A stretch of 64,000 bases of DNA from JBCCOW01 sp038749105. GTDB lineage: Bacteria > Planctomycetota > Phycisphaerae > Phycisphaerales > Phycisphaeraceae. The position numbers were made by a program, and so were the translations under genes. Below are positions 1 through 8,825 of the stretch, in pieces. Each line of letters opens with the position of its first letter. Position 1 is the stretch's first letter. The stretch covers positions 62,001 to 126,000 of the forward strand of contig JBCDIM010000001.1 in assembly GCA_038749105.1 (NCBI GenBank). The letters run 5' to 3'. Under the pieces are notes generated by a model. The model made no database searches and was not told the DNA's origin. It was given only the letters and a program-made list of their open reading frames with translations.

Positions 1-262
1 CTGTGAGTAGGGCCGCCCGCGTGGGAGCGCACATCGGGCTGACCATGAACTGATTGAAGCGTGCACCGTCGTTAGCCAGCCGATCGAGGACCGGTGTATC
101 GATCTTGGGGTTGTTGTGTGATCGGATGTCGCCGTAGCCCTGGTCATCGGTCATGATCAGCAGGACATTGGGCGGGGTTTCGCTCGGCGTCTGAGCGCTT
201 ACAGGCGAAGCGGCCAAGAGGAAGCACAAGATCAAGAGTTTTTTGGCAAGATGCATAAACAT
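1..262 (-). CDS. S1 sulfatase, N-terminal part (cut by window edge)
   Basis: The frame opens at ATG 262 (a second in-frame ATG lies at 256) and runs off the left edge, so only about 87 residues are visible. A hydrophobic signal peptide (LLILCFLLAASPVSA) is followed by PNVLLIMTDDQGYGD, which carries the metal-binding Asp pair of S1 sulfatases. CAPTR, the C-x-P-x-R signature, lies near the edge; its Cys is converted to formylglycine in active sulfatases. It would remove sulfate esters from polysaccharide outside the cytoplasm. It is the last visible gene of a minus-strand run after the pseudopilin at 345-1160, with an 82-base gap and a weak ribosome site (GAGAA). The substrate cannot be inferred from this fragment. 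Confidence 0.9.
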   Translation of the reverse strand, partial: MFMHLAKKLLILCFLLAASPVSAQTPSETPPNVLLIMTDDQGYGDIRSHNNPKIDTPVLDRLANDGARFNQFMVSPMCAPTRAALLT

Positions 263-344
263 TTCTCGTGGGTAAACGCCAGGCGAAAATCAGGGCGAAC
301 GCGGAGCCGCACCGCCGTAAACCGCCGGACAACCTTTCGCGTTA

Positions 345-1160
345 TCAGTGCCCCGTACCCCAGCCGTTGTAAAGCATGAAGTTGTCTTCCTCGCCGTTGT
401 CGGTGAGGTTTGTGATCTCGCCCGCCTGACCGCGCTTGAGCGTGCCGAGGTCGCCGCCCGGCACCGTCGTCGCACCGAGGTTGTATTGGGTGTCGAACTC
501 CTGCGGGGTGATGACCGAAACGTGCCCATCGACATAGCCCGCGTTCATGGCCGAGCCCACCGCCGCATGGGCGTACTCTTTGGCATCGGTCAAACCCCAC
601 TCGGGGTAAGCCTCGTCGTAGACGAGCATGGCATTCGAAGGATCGGGCACGCCGCCCGCGACCTTGCCGATGTGATTCCACCCGCCGGTGCTGTCCAGAT
701 CCCACTCGATAGACCAGTAGTGGTTGGTTCGGTAGGTGCGTTGCGCGACGCCGCTAGCGTTCTCGGTTTCGCCCTCCATCGCCAGCCGCCCCGAGCCCGC
801 AGCGACCAGTGGGCAGATCAGGGTATCGACCGCGTCGTTGTCTGCTTGCTTGTCCGGGAAGTACTGCCGGATGAACTTGCCATAACCCGAGACGTTGAAG
901 CGCCGGCTGTCGGTTGGGATAATCGTGCTCGTGGCGGTGGAGTCGGTGCCGGCCACGGGGAACCGGCCCTTCTCGTCAATGATGGCGTAGTTGAACGCAA
1001 GCACCTGCTGCTTGACGTTGTTGCTGCAGAGCGTCGCCCGGGCCGCGTTGCGGGCGGCACCGAGCGCGGGGAGCAGGATCGCGATCAGCAGCGCGATAAT
1101 GGAGATCACGACGAGCAGTTCGATCAGGGTGAAGCCGCGTGGACGGGGGTGAAGACTCAT
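345..1160 (-). CDS. Pseudopilin with H-x9-DG-type C-terminus
   Basis: A 271-residue protein starting at ATG 1160. Residues 8-30 hold the type IV prepilin cleavage/methylation signal GFTLIELLVVISIIALLIAI, with the conserved Glu five residues into the mature protein and a hydrophobic helix. The rest is a globular domain ending with a GYVDGHV segment, the H-x9-DG-type signature common in planctomycete pseudopilins. Such proteins are processed by prepilin peptidase and displayed in a pseudopilus or on the cell envelope. No other type II secretion gene is nearby, so it probably uses machinery encoded elsewhere. It sits between a PEP-CTERM gene and a sulfatase on the same strand, the order repeated in other cassettes of this window. 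Confidence 0.9.
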   Translation of the reverse strand: MSLHPRPRGFTLIELLVVISIIALLIAILLPALGAARNAARATLCSNNVKQQVLAFNYAIIDEKGRFPVAGTDSTATSTIIPTDSRRFNVSGYGKFIRQYFPDKQADNDAVDTLICPLVAAGSGRLAMEGETENASGVAQRTYRTNHYWSIEWDLDSTGGWNHIGKVAGGVPDPSNAMLVYDEAYPEWGLTDAKEYAHAAVGSAMNAGYVDGHVSVITPQEFDTQYNLGATTVPGGDLGTLKRGQAGEITNLTDNGEEDNFMLYNGWGTGH

Positions 1161-1246
1161 GATGAAAGTCCGCCGAGGAAAGGGGGCCTCAGAGGGCCAA
1201 ACGCGGCCTGGGCCTCTCAGCCAAGGCTCGCGAGGAGGTCTGCCGA

Positions 1247-1999
1247 TCAGGCCCGGCGTCGCCGAGCGAGCACGAACAAGCCACCCACACCGATCAGTGC
1301 CAACGAGCCGGGCTCGGGGATCTGCGTCACATTGATGGTCAGCCGGGCGATGCGCAGGCCGTCTCCGGTCTCCGACTGGAACGTGATTGATCCGCCGTCG
1401 GGGTCGATCGCGAGGGTCGGCTGGTCAAAGGTGTACTGCGCACGATTGTTGTTGGTATTCGCATCATCGAACAGGTCGTCGTTCGTGATGGTCCCGCTGT
1501 CGCCCCCCGAGGTGGTGTAGGACAGCGATTCGCCGCTGGAGGCGAGGCCCTGCCCGTCAGCCACGTCGCCGCCGATCCACAGCAGCGTGATCTCCAGCCC
1601 TGGGTTGGACAGGGTGAAGTTGTCAAAGGTAATGGTGAGCGACTCCTTGAAGTCGGCGCTATTGCCGAGCAGGTTCTCCCCGGGGTCGAGGACGATCGCA
1701 CTCCCGTCTTCTGACGCGGTGTCCACTCCAAGACCTCGGGCACCGCTCGAGTGAACGATGAGCTGGTCAGGCGAGCTGGGGCCGTCCGTGCTCGCAGTCA
1801 CGGTGATGTCAAAAGTTTCACCAGCGAATCCCGCGCTATCCAACTCAATGCCCGGCCGCAGCAATGGCACTCCGTCCCCACTGCTCGGGCCGCTCGCGTT
1901 CTGGTTGCCCTGGGAGGAGAAGTCCACCACCATCGTTGCCGCGTGGGCGGCTGAACCAACCGCAACAGCCGCGGTCAGTGCTGTCAACTTAGTCATCAT
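1247..1999 (-). CDS. PEP-CTERM sorting-domain protein
   Basis: A 250-residue secreted protein. ATG 1999 is preferred over upstream starts because AGGAG lies 7 bases before it and a good signal peptide follows (KLTALTAAVAVGSAAHA). The C-terminus has the three-part sorting signal: IPEPGS, a hydrophobic stretch (LALIGVGGLFVLA) and RRRR. The middle is Asp/Ser/Gly-rich, beta-type sequence without a recognised catalytic motif. PEP-CTERM proteins are cleaved by exosortase and attached to the outer surface; no exosortase gene is in this window. It lies between a sulfatase (2090-3511) and a pseudopilin (345-1160) on one strand, probably one transcription unit, and may bind the substrate of the neighbouring sulfatases. 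Confidence 0.88.
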   Translation of the reverse strand: MMTKLTALTAAVAVGSAAHAATMVVDFSSQGNQNASGPSSGDGVPLLRPGIELDSAGFAGETFDITVTASTDGPSSPDQLIVHSSGARGLGVDTASEDGSAIVLDPGENLLGNSADFKESLTITFDNFTLSNPGLEITLLWIGGDVADGQGLASSGESLSYTTSGGDSGTITNDDLFDDANTNNNRAQYTFDQPTLAIDPDGGSITFQSETGDGLRIARLTINVTQIPEPGSLALIGVGGLFVLARRRRA

Positions 2000-2089
2000 C
2001 TTTCGACTCCTGATTTGTGCTGAAAGTGTGTCTGATTCAATGAAACGCATACGTCATTCCTCCTGGGATCGATCGGGCAAGGCCCGGGC

Positions 2090-3511
2090 TCACTCGGCCT
2101 CCGAGTAGATGAAGTAACCCGCGGATCGGCCGTGGGTCTTGAGTTCCTGTTCGAACGCGCGGGCCCGGCTCAGCAGCCGAGAGACCACCTCCGGGTGAGA
2201 CGCCGCGACGTTGTGCTGCTCGCCGATGTCGGCCGACAAGTCATACAGACGCAGCTCGGTTGTGACCGGCTTGTCGTGCTTCTTGCCGTCGTCGGTCTTC
2301 CACGTCTTGTAGGGCACATGCAGCTTCCACTGGCCCGACCGCACCGCATCCATCCGGTCGCCCCAACCGAGGTAGAAGAAGTAGTTGTGCGGCGTCGTCG
2401 CGCCCGGCTGCCCACTCAACAACGGCCAGATGTCCTTGCCGTCGATCACACGGTCATCCGGTGCGGTGCCGCCGACGAGCTTCGCGAACGTGGGCAAGAA
2501 GTCCATCGTGGACGCGACTTCTTGGGTCTCCGTGCCCGCCGGGATGGTCCCGGGCCACCAAGCGATCATGGGGACACGCATCCCGCCCTCGAGCGTGCTC
2601 TGCTTGCCGCCACGCAACGGGCCGGTGGACCCGCGGATCGCCTCGTCTTTCCAGGTCGGCGGGCCGTTGTCTGAAGTAAAAATCACCAGGGTGTTGTCGG
2701 CCAGCCCGTGCTGCTCGAGCGCATCCAGCACTTGGCCGACGCTCCAGTCGATCTCTTCGATCACATCGCCGTAAGGACGTACGGTGCGGCCGGCGAAGGG
2801 CTCGCCCGTCGCCAGCGGGGTGTGCGGCATCGTGTGCGCGAGATAGATGAAGAACGGCTGATCCTCGTGGTCGGCGATGAACTGCAAGGCACGCTCGGTG
2901 TACCGCCGAGTAAGCGTTGCCTGATCCGCAGGCTGCTCGACGACATCCATGCCGTCCATCAGCGGCACGTTGTGGACACGGTTGCCGTGAGCGTCACCCA
3001 CCTTGCCGTTCATATCGTTGGAGTAGGGCAGCCCGAAGAACACATCAAAACCCTGGCCGGTCGGCAGCATCTGCGGCGTATGCCCCAGGTGCCATTTGCC
3101 GATGCACGCCGTTGCGTAGCCCTGGTCTCGCAAGACCTCAGCGATCGTGATCTCGTCCGGGCTCAAGCCGTGCTTGTCCTTCGGGAAGATCGCCCCGCGG
3201 ATGCCGACGCGTCCCGGATAGCAGCCGGTGAGCAGGGCTGCACGCGACGCCGAGCAGATGGGCGCAGCATAGAAGTCGGTGAAACGCATGCCCTGGCTGC
3301 TCATGCGATCGAGGTTCGGCGTCTTAAAGTCGGTCGCGCCGAAGACCCCGACATCTGCGTAACCCTGGTCGTCGGTAAAGATCACGACCATGTTGGGCTT
3401 GGCCCACGCCGAAGACCCGCAGGCCGCGAAGGCGACCACAGCGACAGCCGCTACGCAGCGAACGGCCAGGAGAAGGCAGACAAGGCGGGATGGAACAGGG
3501 CGACAGGCCAT
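2090..3511 (-). CDS. S1 sulfatase (arylsulfatase A-like), secreted
   Basis: A 473-residue sulfatase. It has an N-terminal signal/anchor segment (residues about 10-35), PNMVVIFTDDQGYADVG with the metal-binding Asp pair (about 40-55), and CSASR at 86-90, a C-x-A-x-R variant of the formylglycine signature. GKWHLG and FTSDNGP are further active-site motifs. The length is normal for an S1 arylsulfatase. It would remove sulfate esters from polysaccharide in the periplasm or outside. It is first in a minus-strand run (sulfatase, PEP-CTERM, pseudopilin, sulfatase) and is transcribed divergently from the LacI gene at 3815. The promoter at 3559-3586 contains a palindrome, so repression by the neighbouring LacI protein is plausible. 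Confidence 0.92.
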   Translation of the reverse strand: MACRPVPSRLVCLLLAVRCVAAVAVVAFAACGSSAWAKPNMVVIFTDDQGYADVGVFGATDFKTPNLDRMSSQGMRFTDFYAAPICSASRAALLTGCYPGRVGIRGAIFPKDKHGLSPDEITIAEVLRDQGYATACIGKWHLGHTPQMLPTGQGFDVFFGLPYSNDMNGKVGDAHGNRVHNVPLMDGMDVVEQPADQATLTRRYTERALQFIADHEDQPFFIYLAHTMPHTPLATGEPFAGRTVRPYGDVIEEIDWSVGQVLDALEQHGLADNTLVIFTSDNGPPTWKDEAIRGSTGPLRGGKQSTLEGGMRVPMIAWWPGTIPAGTETQEVASTMDFLPTFAKLVGGTAPDDRVIDGKDIWPLLSGQPGATTPHNYFFYLGWGDRMDAVRSGQWKLHVPYKTWKTDDGKKHDKPVTTELRLYDLSADIGEQHNVAASHPEVVSRLLSRARAFEQELKTHGRSAGYFIYSEAE

Positions 3512-3535
3512 ATGAGATCTTTGACACCGACAATG

Positions 3536-3586
3536 TGAAACGCTAGATGTACCGTTTCAGTTTACTTCAGCTGAAATCTGTGTCAA
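3536..3586 (-). promoter_or_regulatory. Promoter with palindromic operators for the sulfatase run
   Basis: Read on the minus strand, TTGACA (3586-3581) is followed after 16 bases by TAAACT (3564-3559). The spacer holds a perfect 10-base palindrome TTCAGCTGAA (3566-3575). A second inverted repeat, TGAAACG-N10-CGTTTCA (3536-3559), lies at the expected transcription start. These positions suit repressor sites for the 2090-3511 sulfatase operon. The promoter is inferred from spacing and sequence only. Confidence 0.6.
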
Positions 3587-3735
3587 CTGGCCGTGTTCCA
3601 GAAAATGTTAGAAATCTCACGAGAACCGGAATCCAGGCGGCAGCATTCAGCGAAATTTCTGGATTTAAGGCCATTTTAATGGATGTTTCGACTCCTGAAG
3701 CCTCGGCTTATTGCCCGCTTTTCCGCACTCAGGGC

Positions 3736-3764
3736 TTGACTGAAAGCGTATTTATCGGTAAAGT
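3736..3764 (+). promoter_or_regulatory. LacI gene promoter with CG-centred operator
   Basis: TTGACT (3736-3741) and TAAAGT (3759-3764) are 17 bases apart, upstream of the LacI start at 3815. The -10 overlaps TTTATCGGTAAA (3751-3762), a 12-base palindrome with one mismatched pair centred on CG, the usual shape of a LacI-family operator. Autoregulation is inferred. Confidence 0.6.
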
Positions 3765-3814
3765 TCAGGGCGGTCCCATTTAGCCGGTCATCGGCGGAAA
3801 GAAGATCCTTGCCC

Positions 3815-4834
3815 ATGGCTCAGAAAGTTGGAATTAAACAGATCGCGGAGCAGTGTGGGGTCTCGAAAACGGCTGTCTCGATGGTGCTGAACAACCGGGC
3901 CGGCGTTTCGGACAGCACTCGCGAGCGGATCCGCCGGACGATCGGCGAGCTGGGGTATCGCCCCAATCAGGCCGCACGCCGGCTGGGACGGGGGGGGACG
4001 ACCGGCTCGAAGTCCGGCATGCTCGGGTTCCTCGCCTTTGACCGCTGGGCAGATTCTGGGCACAGCTACTACGGACAGGTCCTCGCGGGCGCCTCCCTCC
4101 ACGCTCAGGAGCTCGGGGTTGGTTTGACCTACCACCAAGTCATCGACCCCACGGACGCCCCCCCCGACAGCGTCGATATCGAGGCCCTCGACGGCCTGCT
4201 GGTGACCGGCAAGCCGACGCTGGGCTTCATTGAGGCCATGCGAAAGCGGTCGGCCCCGATCGTCGTCGTTTCGCCGTCCACCCCGCACATCCAGGCCGAT
4301 TCGGTCCGCCCTGAGAACATCGAGAGCGCCTGGGTCGCCACACGGCACCTGATCGAGCTCGGGCATACCCAGATCGGTTACCTCGGCGGCCAATCCTTCA
4401 ACGCCGACGCCCAAGAGCGCCACTTCGGATACCGGCTCGCCATGCAAGAAGCCGGCCTGGAGGTCGATGACGACCGGTCGGTCTTCACCGACTTCTCGCC
4501 CGAAGGCGGCGAGCAGGGCATGCGTGAACTGATTGAACGCGGCCACCCGATGACCGCGGTCTTCGCCGGCGGCGACTATCTCGCACTGGGCGCTTACGAC
4601 GCCGCTCACCACGCCGGCCTGTCGATCCCAGGCGACCTCAGCATCGTCGGCTTCGACGACATCGAACCCGTCCGCTATCTCAGGCCCGCGCTCACCACCG
4701 TCCACATCGACCTGCGTGCGGTCGGGGCCCGGGCCGTCGACCGCCTCATGCAGCTGATCACCGCTGACCAGAGCCCCCTGCGTATCCGGGTGCCCGGCGA
4801 GCTGGTCCTTCGCGATTCAACCGCTCCTGTCTAA
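3815..4834 (+). CDS. LacI-family transcriptional regulator
   Basis: A 339-residue repressor. The N-terminus (KQIAEQCGVSKTAVSMVLNN, then GYRPNQAARRL) is the LacI helix-turn-helix and hinge, including the hinge Leu that enters the minor groove at the CG centre of operators. The rest is the sugar-binding, periplasmic-protein-like domain (VVSPSTPHIQADSVRPENI, GYLGGQSF, SIVGFDDIEPVRYLRP). ATG 3815 is chosen; a TTG two codons upstream is possible. A GGAAAGAAG ribosome site precedes it. It starts the LacI > beta-mannosidase > sulfatase run and is divergent from another sulfatase, so it probably controls both in response to an oligosaccharide. Confidence 0.92.
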   Translation: MAQKVGIKQIAEQCGVSKTAVSMVLNNRAGVSDSTRERIRRTIGELGYRPNQAARRLGRGGTTGSKSGMLGFLAFDRWADSGHSYYGQVLAGASLHAQELGVGLTYHQVIDPTDAPPDSVDIEALDGLLVTGKPTLGFIEAMRKRSAPIVVVSPSTPHIQADSVRPENIESAWVATRHLIELGHTQIGYLGGQSFNADAQERHFGYRLAMQEAGLEVDDDRSVFTDFSPEGGEQGMRELIERGHPMTAVFAGGDYLALGAYDAAHHAGLSIPGDLSIVGFDDIEPVRYLRPALTTVHIDLRAVGARAVDRLMQLITADQSPLRIRVPGELVLRDSTAPV

Positions 4835-4872
4835 ACACCGGACCCCTCCCCACGCCCCGAGGCAAACGTTTC

Positions 4873-7359
4873 ATGATCACTATCAATCTGGGCGGTGCGT
4901 GGCAGATGCACGCCGCCGAGGACAAGTCGTCGATCCCCGCCACCGTGCCCGGCTGCGTCTACACCGACCTCCTCGCCGAGGGGAAGATCGCCGACCCGCT
5001 CTACCGGCTCAACGAGCACGAGGTGCAATGGGTCGCGCAGAAGGACTGGATCTACCGCCGATCTTTCGACGTCGATCAAGACCTGATCGGGCAAGACCGC
5101 GTGATCCTGCGGTGCGAGGGCCTTGACACGCTCGCCACCCTGAAGGTCAACGGCCGGCAGGTGGGCCAGGCCGACAACATGTTCCGCACCTGGGAGTACG
5201 AGGTCGGCCACCTGCTCAACGCCGGCTCGAACGAGATCGAGATCCGCTTCGATTCCTCGGTCAACGGCAGCCTGCGGAAGATGGACGAAGACCCGATCCC
5301 GCATGTCTGGTGGGACCTGCCCGACGCGAAGGGCCGGGCCTGGGTCCGTAAGGAGCAGTGCCAGTTTGGCTGGGACTGGGGCCCGATGCTGGTGACGGCC
5401 GGGGTCTGGCGGCCCATCGAGCTGATCGGTTTCGAATCGGCCCGCCTCCGGGACCTTGCTATCCGGCAAGACCACGCCACCGACCCGGGGCGTGTCCGCC
5501 TCGGTGTCGAACTCGAGCTCGAACGGCACACCGGCAAGCGATGCGACGCGATCGTCGAGCTGAAACGCAACGGGCAGAAGATCGCAAAGGCTGAGGTGTC
5601 GGGCAAGGGCAAAAGGCTCCATGCGGAGTTGCTGGTCGAGAAACCCGAGCTCTGGTGGCCCGCGGGCATGGGCGGCCAGCCCTTGTACGACCTGGAGGCG
5701 GTGCTGCTCGATAGCTTTGGGGAACCGCTCGACCGCGTGACCAAGCGCATCGGCCTCCGCACCCTCCGGCTGGGCCGGCATGCCGACGAATGGGGCGAGT
5801 CGTTCCAGTTCGAAGCCAACGGCATCCCGTTCTTCGCCAAGGGGGCCAACTGGATCCCCGCGGATGTGTTCCTGACCCGGGTCCCCGACGAACAGATGAG
5901 CGACCTGCTGCAGAGCGCGGTCGATGCGAACATGAACATGATCCGCGTCTGGGGCGGCGGCATCTACGAAGACGACCGCTTTTTCGATCTCTGCGATGAG
6001 CTGGGGCTCTGCGTCTGGCAGGACTTCATGTTCGCCTGCTCGCCCTACCCCACGCACGACCGCCACTTCCTCGAGAACGTCCAGCGCGAGGCGGAAGACA
6101 ACCTGCGTCGGCTACGCCACCACGCATCGCTGGCCTTGTGGTGTGGGAACAACGAGCTCGAGTGGCTAAACATCGCCGACGAGCCCGGCGACGGGAAGAT
6201 GAGCTGGCAGCAGTACAAGCCACTGTTCGACAAAATCCTCCCCAAGCTCTGCGCGAAACACTGCCCCGAGACCGACTACTGGCCCTGCAGCCCGCACAAG
6301 CCGCTGGGCAAACGCGAAGACGTCCAAGCCGAGCACTGCGGTGATAACCACGTCTGGGGGGTCTGGCACCACGGCGAAGACTTCGCATGGTTCCGCGAAA
6401 CCCAGCCCCGCTTCATCAGCGAGTTCGGGTTCCAGAGCTTCCCCGAACCCAAGACCATCCGCCCCTGCCTGTCCGAAACCGAAGGCGACCTCAACCTGAC
6501 CTCGGTCGCGATGGACCAACGCCAACGCAGCAGCGCCGGCACCGGGCAGATCCTCCACGACCTGGCCCGCTGGTTCCGCATGCCCAGCACCTTCGACCAC
6601 AGCCTCTGGCTCACCCAGCTCGTCCAAGCCTGGTGCGTGCAGGTCGGCGTCGAACACTGGCGGCGGTCCATGCCCCGCACCATGGGTGCCATCTACTGGC
6701 AGCTCAACGACTGCTGGCCCGGCGCGAGCTGGTCGTCGATCGACTACCTCGGCCGATGGAAAGCGCTGCACTACGTCTGCAAGCGCATCTTCGCCCCGCT
6801 CATGGTCACCGCGGTCGAGGACGAGAAGATGCAGCACGCCGAGCTGCATCTCACCAGCGACCTCGGCGAGAAGACCGCCGGCACGCTGCACTGGGATATC
6901 GCCCGCCTCGACGGCCGCACCGTCACCACGGGCAGCAGGCGCGTCCGCGTCGGGCCACGCACCTCGCAGCACGTCCACACCCTGGACCTGCAGGCCGCTA
7001 AAGACGGGCACAACCTCAACGAGCTGATCCTCTGGCAGCGTTTCGAGGTGGACGGCCAGACCGTGTCGTCCCACACCCTGCCGTTGGCCCGACCGAAGCA
7101 GATCCCTCTGCGCGATCCGAACATCACCACGGCGATCAAGGCCTACAAGGATGGCCGTTTCAAGCTCACCCTCAAGGCCAAGTCCACCGCCCTGTGGGCA
7201 TGGGTCAACCACGAGACCGCCGACCTGCGCTGCAGCGACAACTTCCTGCACCTGCGACCCGGCCACCCCGCCACCCTCACGGCCACCCCCAAGCAAAAAC
7301 TCTCGGCCGACGCGTTCCGCGAAGGCCTCACCGTTCAGAGCCTGTTCGACACCTATTGA
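4873..7359 (+). CDS. Beta-mannosidase, glycoside hydrolase family 2
   Basis: An 828-residue enzyme with the GH2 layout: jelly-roll sugar-binding domain (residues 1-190), Ig-like domain, then a TIM barrel. WCGNNELEW places the acid/base Glu at residue 428 and FISEFGFQS the nucleophile Glu at residue 517, the pattern of beta-mannosidases (exo-cleavage of terminal beta-mannose). The early DPLYRLNEHEVQWVAQKDWIYRR segment is also typical. There is no signal peptide, so it should act in the cytoplasm on imported oligosaccharides. It follows the LacI gene by 38 bases and precedes a sulfatase by 17, so the three are probably co-transcribed. Specificity for another beta-glycoside such as beta-glucosamine cannot be excluded. 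Confidence 0.88.
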   Translation: MITINLGGAWQMHAAEDKSSIPATVPGCVYTDLLAEGKIADPLYRLNEHEVQWVAQKDWIYRRSFDVDQDLIGQDRVILRCEGLDTLATLKVNGRQVGQADNMFRTWEYEVGHLLNAGSNEIEIRFDSSVNGSLRKMDEDPIPHVWWDLPDAKGRAWVRKEQCQFGWDWGPMLVTAGVWRPIELIGFESARLRDLAIRQDHATDPGRVRLGVELELERHTGKRCDAIVELKRNGQKIAKAEVSGKGKRLHAELLVEKPELWWPAGMGGQPLYDLEAVLLDSFGEPLDRVTKRIGLRTLRLGRHADEWGESFQFEANGIPFFAKGANWIPADVFLTRVPDEQMSDLLQSAVDANMNMIRVWGGGIYEDDRFFDLCDELGLCVWQDFMFACSPYPTHDRHFLENVQREAEDNLRRLRHHASLALWCGNNELEWLNIADEPGDGKMSWQQYKPLFDKILPKLCAKHCPETDYWPCSPHKPLGKREDVQAEHCGDNHVWGVWHHGEDFAWFRETQPRFISEFGFQSFPEPKTIRPCLSETEGDLNLTSVAMDQRQRSSAGTGQILHDLARWFRMPSTFDHSLWLTQLVQAWCVQVGVEHWRRSMPRTMGAIYWQLNDCWPGASWSSIDYLGRWKALHYVCKRIFAPLMVTAVEDEKMQHAELHLTSDLGEKTAGTLHWDIARLDGRTVTTGSRRVRVGPRTSQHVHTLDLQAAKDGHNLNELILWQRFEVDGQTVSSHTLPLARPKQIPLRDPNITTAIKAYKDGRFKLTLKAKSTALWAWVNHETADLRCSDNFLHLRPGHPATLTATPKQKLSADAFREGLTVQSLFDTY

Positions 7360-7376
7360 ACCCAAGGAGGCGACCC

Positions 7377-8801
7377 ATGCCGAACGATCGGTCACGGCTG
7401 CGATGGACCCTTTTCTGCCTGGCGTTTCCGCTTCTGGCGGCCTGCTCAACGATCGTTGAGGCCGAGCCCGCCGCGCAGACGCCGCCCAATATCGTCCTCA
7501 TCATGATCGATGACATTGGCGCCGAAGCGATCGGCGCGTACGGCGGCACCAGCTACGCCACCCCCCGCATCGATCAGCTCGCCGAAACCGGCGTGCGGTT
7601 CAACAACTGCTACGCCTCGCCCGCCTGCACGCCGTCGCGCGTCCAGATCATGAGCGGCAAGTACCCGTACCGCACCGGGTGGTCCGGCTTCATCAACCTC
7701 AAGGCCGAAGAGTCCAACAACGACTACGTCAACCCGCAGGTCGGCAGCTTCGCACTCCGACTCCAAGAGCTGGGCTACGCCACCGCCGTCGGCGGGAAGT
7801 GGCAGCTCGCCCGGCTCGACAAACGCCCTGATCACCTCGCACAGATGGGCTTCAACGAGCACGCGATGTGGACCTGGATCTATGAAAACCGCTACCAGAG
7901 CCGCTACTGGGAGCCCAAGATCCTCAAGAACGGCGAGCTGTTCGACGCCCAGGCCGACGACTACGGCCCAGACGTGATCAACGACTTCTTGCTCGAGTTC
8001 ATGGAGCGTAAGAAGGACGGCCCCTTTTTCGTCTACTACCCCATGCTGCTCGTCCACGCCGGGTTCCATCCCACGTCCGACTTCGAAGGCGACCCGCTCG
8101 CCGAGATGGACCGCATTAAGAAGCAAGACCGGGCCGCCAAGAAGAAGGACCGCAAGTACAAGAACACGGCGAAGTCTGAGGCCGGCGCGGCCACCTATTT
8201 TCCCCATATGGTGAGCACCGCGGACAACCGGATCGGCCGGGTCATCGACAAGCTCCAAGAGCTTGGCGTCTACGAAAACACCGTCGTGATCGTGACCGGC
8301 GACAACGGCACGCCGTACCAGGTCTACTCCGAGCTTGAGGACGAGCGGGGCAAGCTCACGATCAAGGGCGGTAAGCAGAACCTCGGCGAGACGGGCTGCC
8401 GCGTGCCGTTGATCGCGCGTTGGCCGACGCGCAGCCCCCAGGGCACGGTCCTCGATGACCTCGTGGACTTCTCCGACTTCAAGCCCACCCTGGTCGAGCT
8501 CGCCGGCGGCACCCTGAAGCCGGGCGAAGTCGACGGCGTCAGCTTCGCCCCACAGGTGATCGGCCAGCCTGCACCGCAGCCCCGGGCGTGGGCGCACGCC
8601 GCGTTCAAGGACCGACGCTTCGTCCGGGATCGCCGGTTCATGCTCTACGGCGACGGCCGGTTCATCGACCTCGCCGATCGCTACCGGCCCAAGCCGGCGT
8701 CACCCGACGATAGCCCTGAAGCGCAAGGGTCGTTCGACCTGCTCAAGGCCGCGCTCGACGCGATGCCGCCCGACGCGGATCGCTACCGCTGGGAGAAGTA
8801 A
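7377..8801 (+). CDS. S1 sulfatase, probable lipoprotein
   Basis: A 474-residue sulfatase. ATG 7377 follows AAGGAGG by 7 bases. The signal segment ends in LLAAC, a lipobox, so it is probably anchored to a membrane by lipid at Cys23. PNIVLIMIDDIGAEAIG gives the metal-binding Asp pair and CTPSR (84-88) the formylglycine signature. A GDNGTP motif lies further on. It may desulfate the substrate later trimmed by the preceding beta-mannosidase gene product. A Lys-rich stretch (KKQDRAAKKKDRKYKN) is an unusual insertion in the middle. It is the last gene of the LacI-controlled run and converges with the sulfatase at 8826. Confidence 0.92.
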   Translation: MPNDRSRLRWTLFCLAFPLLAACSTIVEAEPAAQTPPNIVLIMIDDIGAEAIGAYGGTSYATPRIDQLAETGVRFNNCYASPACTPSRVQIMSGKYPYRTGWSGFINLKAEESNNDYVNPQVGSFALRLQELGYATAVGGKWQLARLDKRPDHLAQMGFNEHAMWTWIYENRYQSRYWEPKILKNGELFDAQADDYGPDVINDFLLEFMERKKDGPFFVYYPMLLVHAGFHPTSDFEGDPLAEMDRIKKQDRAAKKKDRKYKNTAKSEAGAATYFPHMVSTADNRIGRVIDKLQELGVYENTVVIVTGDNGTPYQVYSELEDERGKLTIKGGKQNLGETGCRVPLIARWPTRSPQGTVLDDLVDFSDFKPTLVELAGGTLKPGEVDGVSFAPQVIGQPAPQPRAWAHAAFKDRRFVRDRRFMLYGDGRFIDLADRYRPKPASPDDSPEAQGSFDLLKAALDAMPPDADRYRWEK

Positions 8802-8825
8802 GCCGGGCGATCGCCGCGGCCGTCC

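Noticed and set aside
4831..7449. Long minus-strand open frames opposite the beta-mannosidase gene (also 33047-34687 and 58143-59381 opposite other genes).
   Set aside because: They are mirror frames of strongly coding GC-rich genes, have no domain motifs and overlap clear GH2, lyase, symporter and GH42-like proteins.
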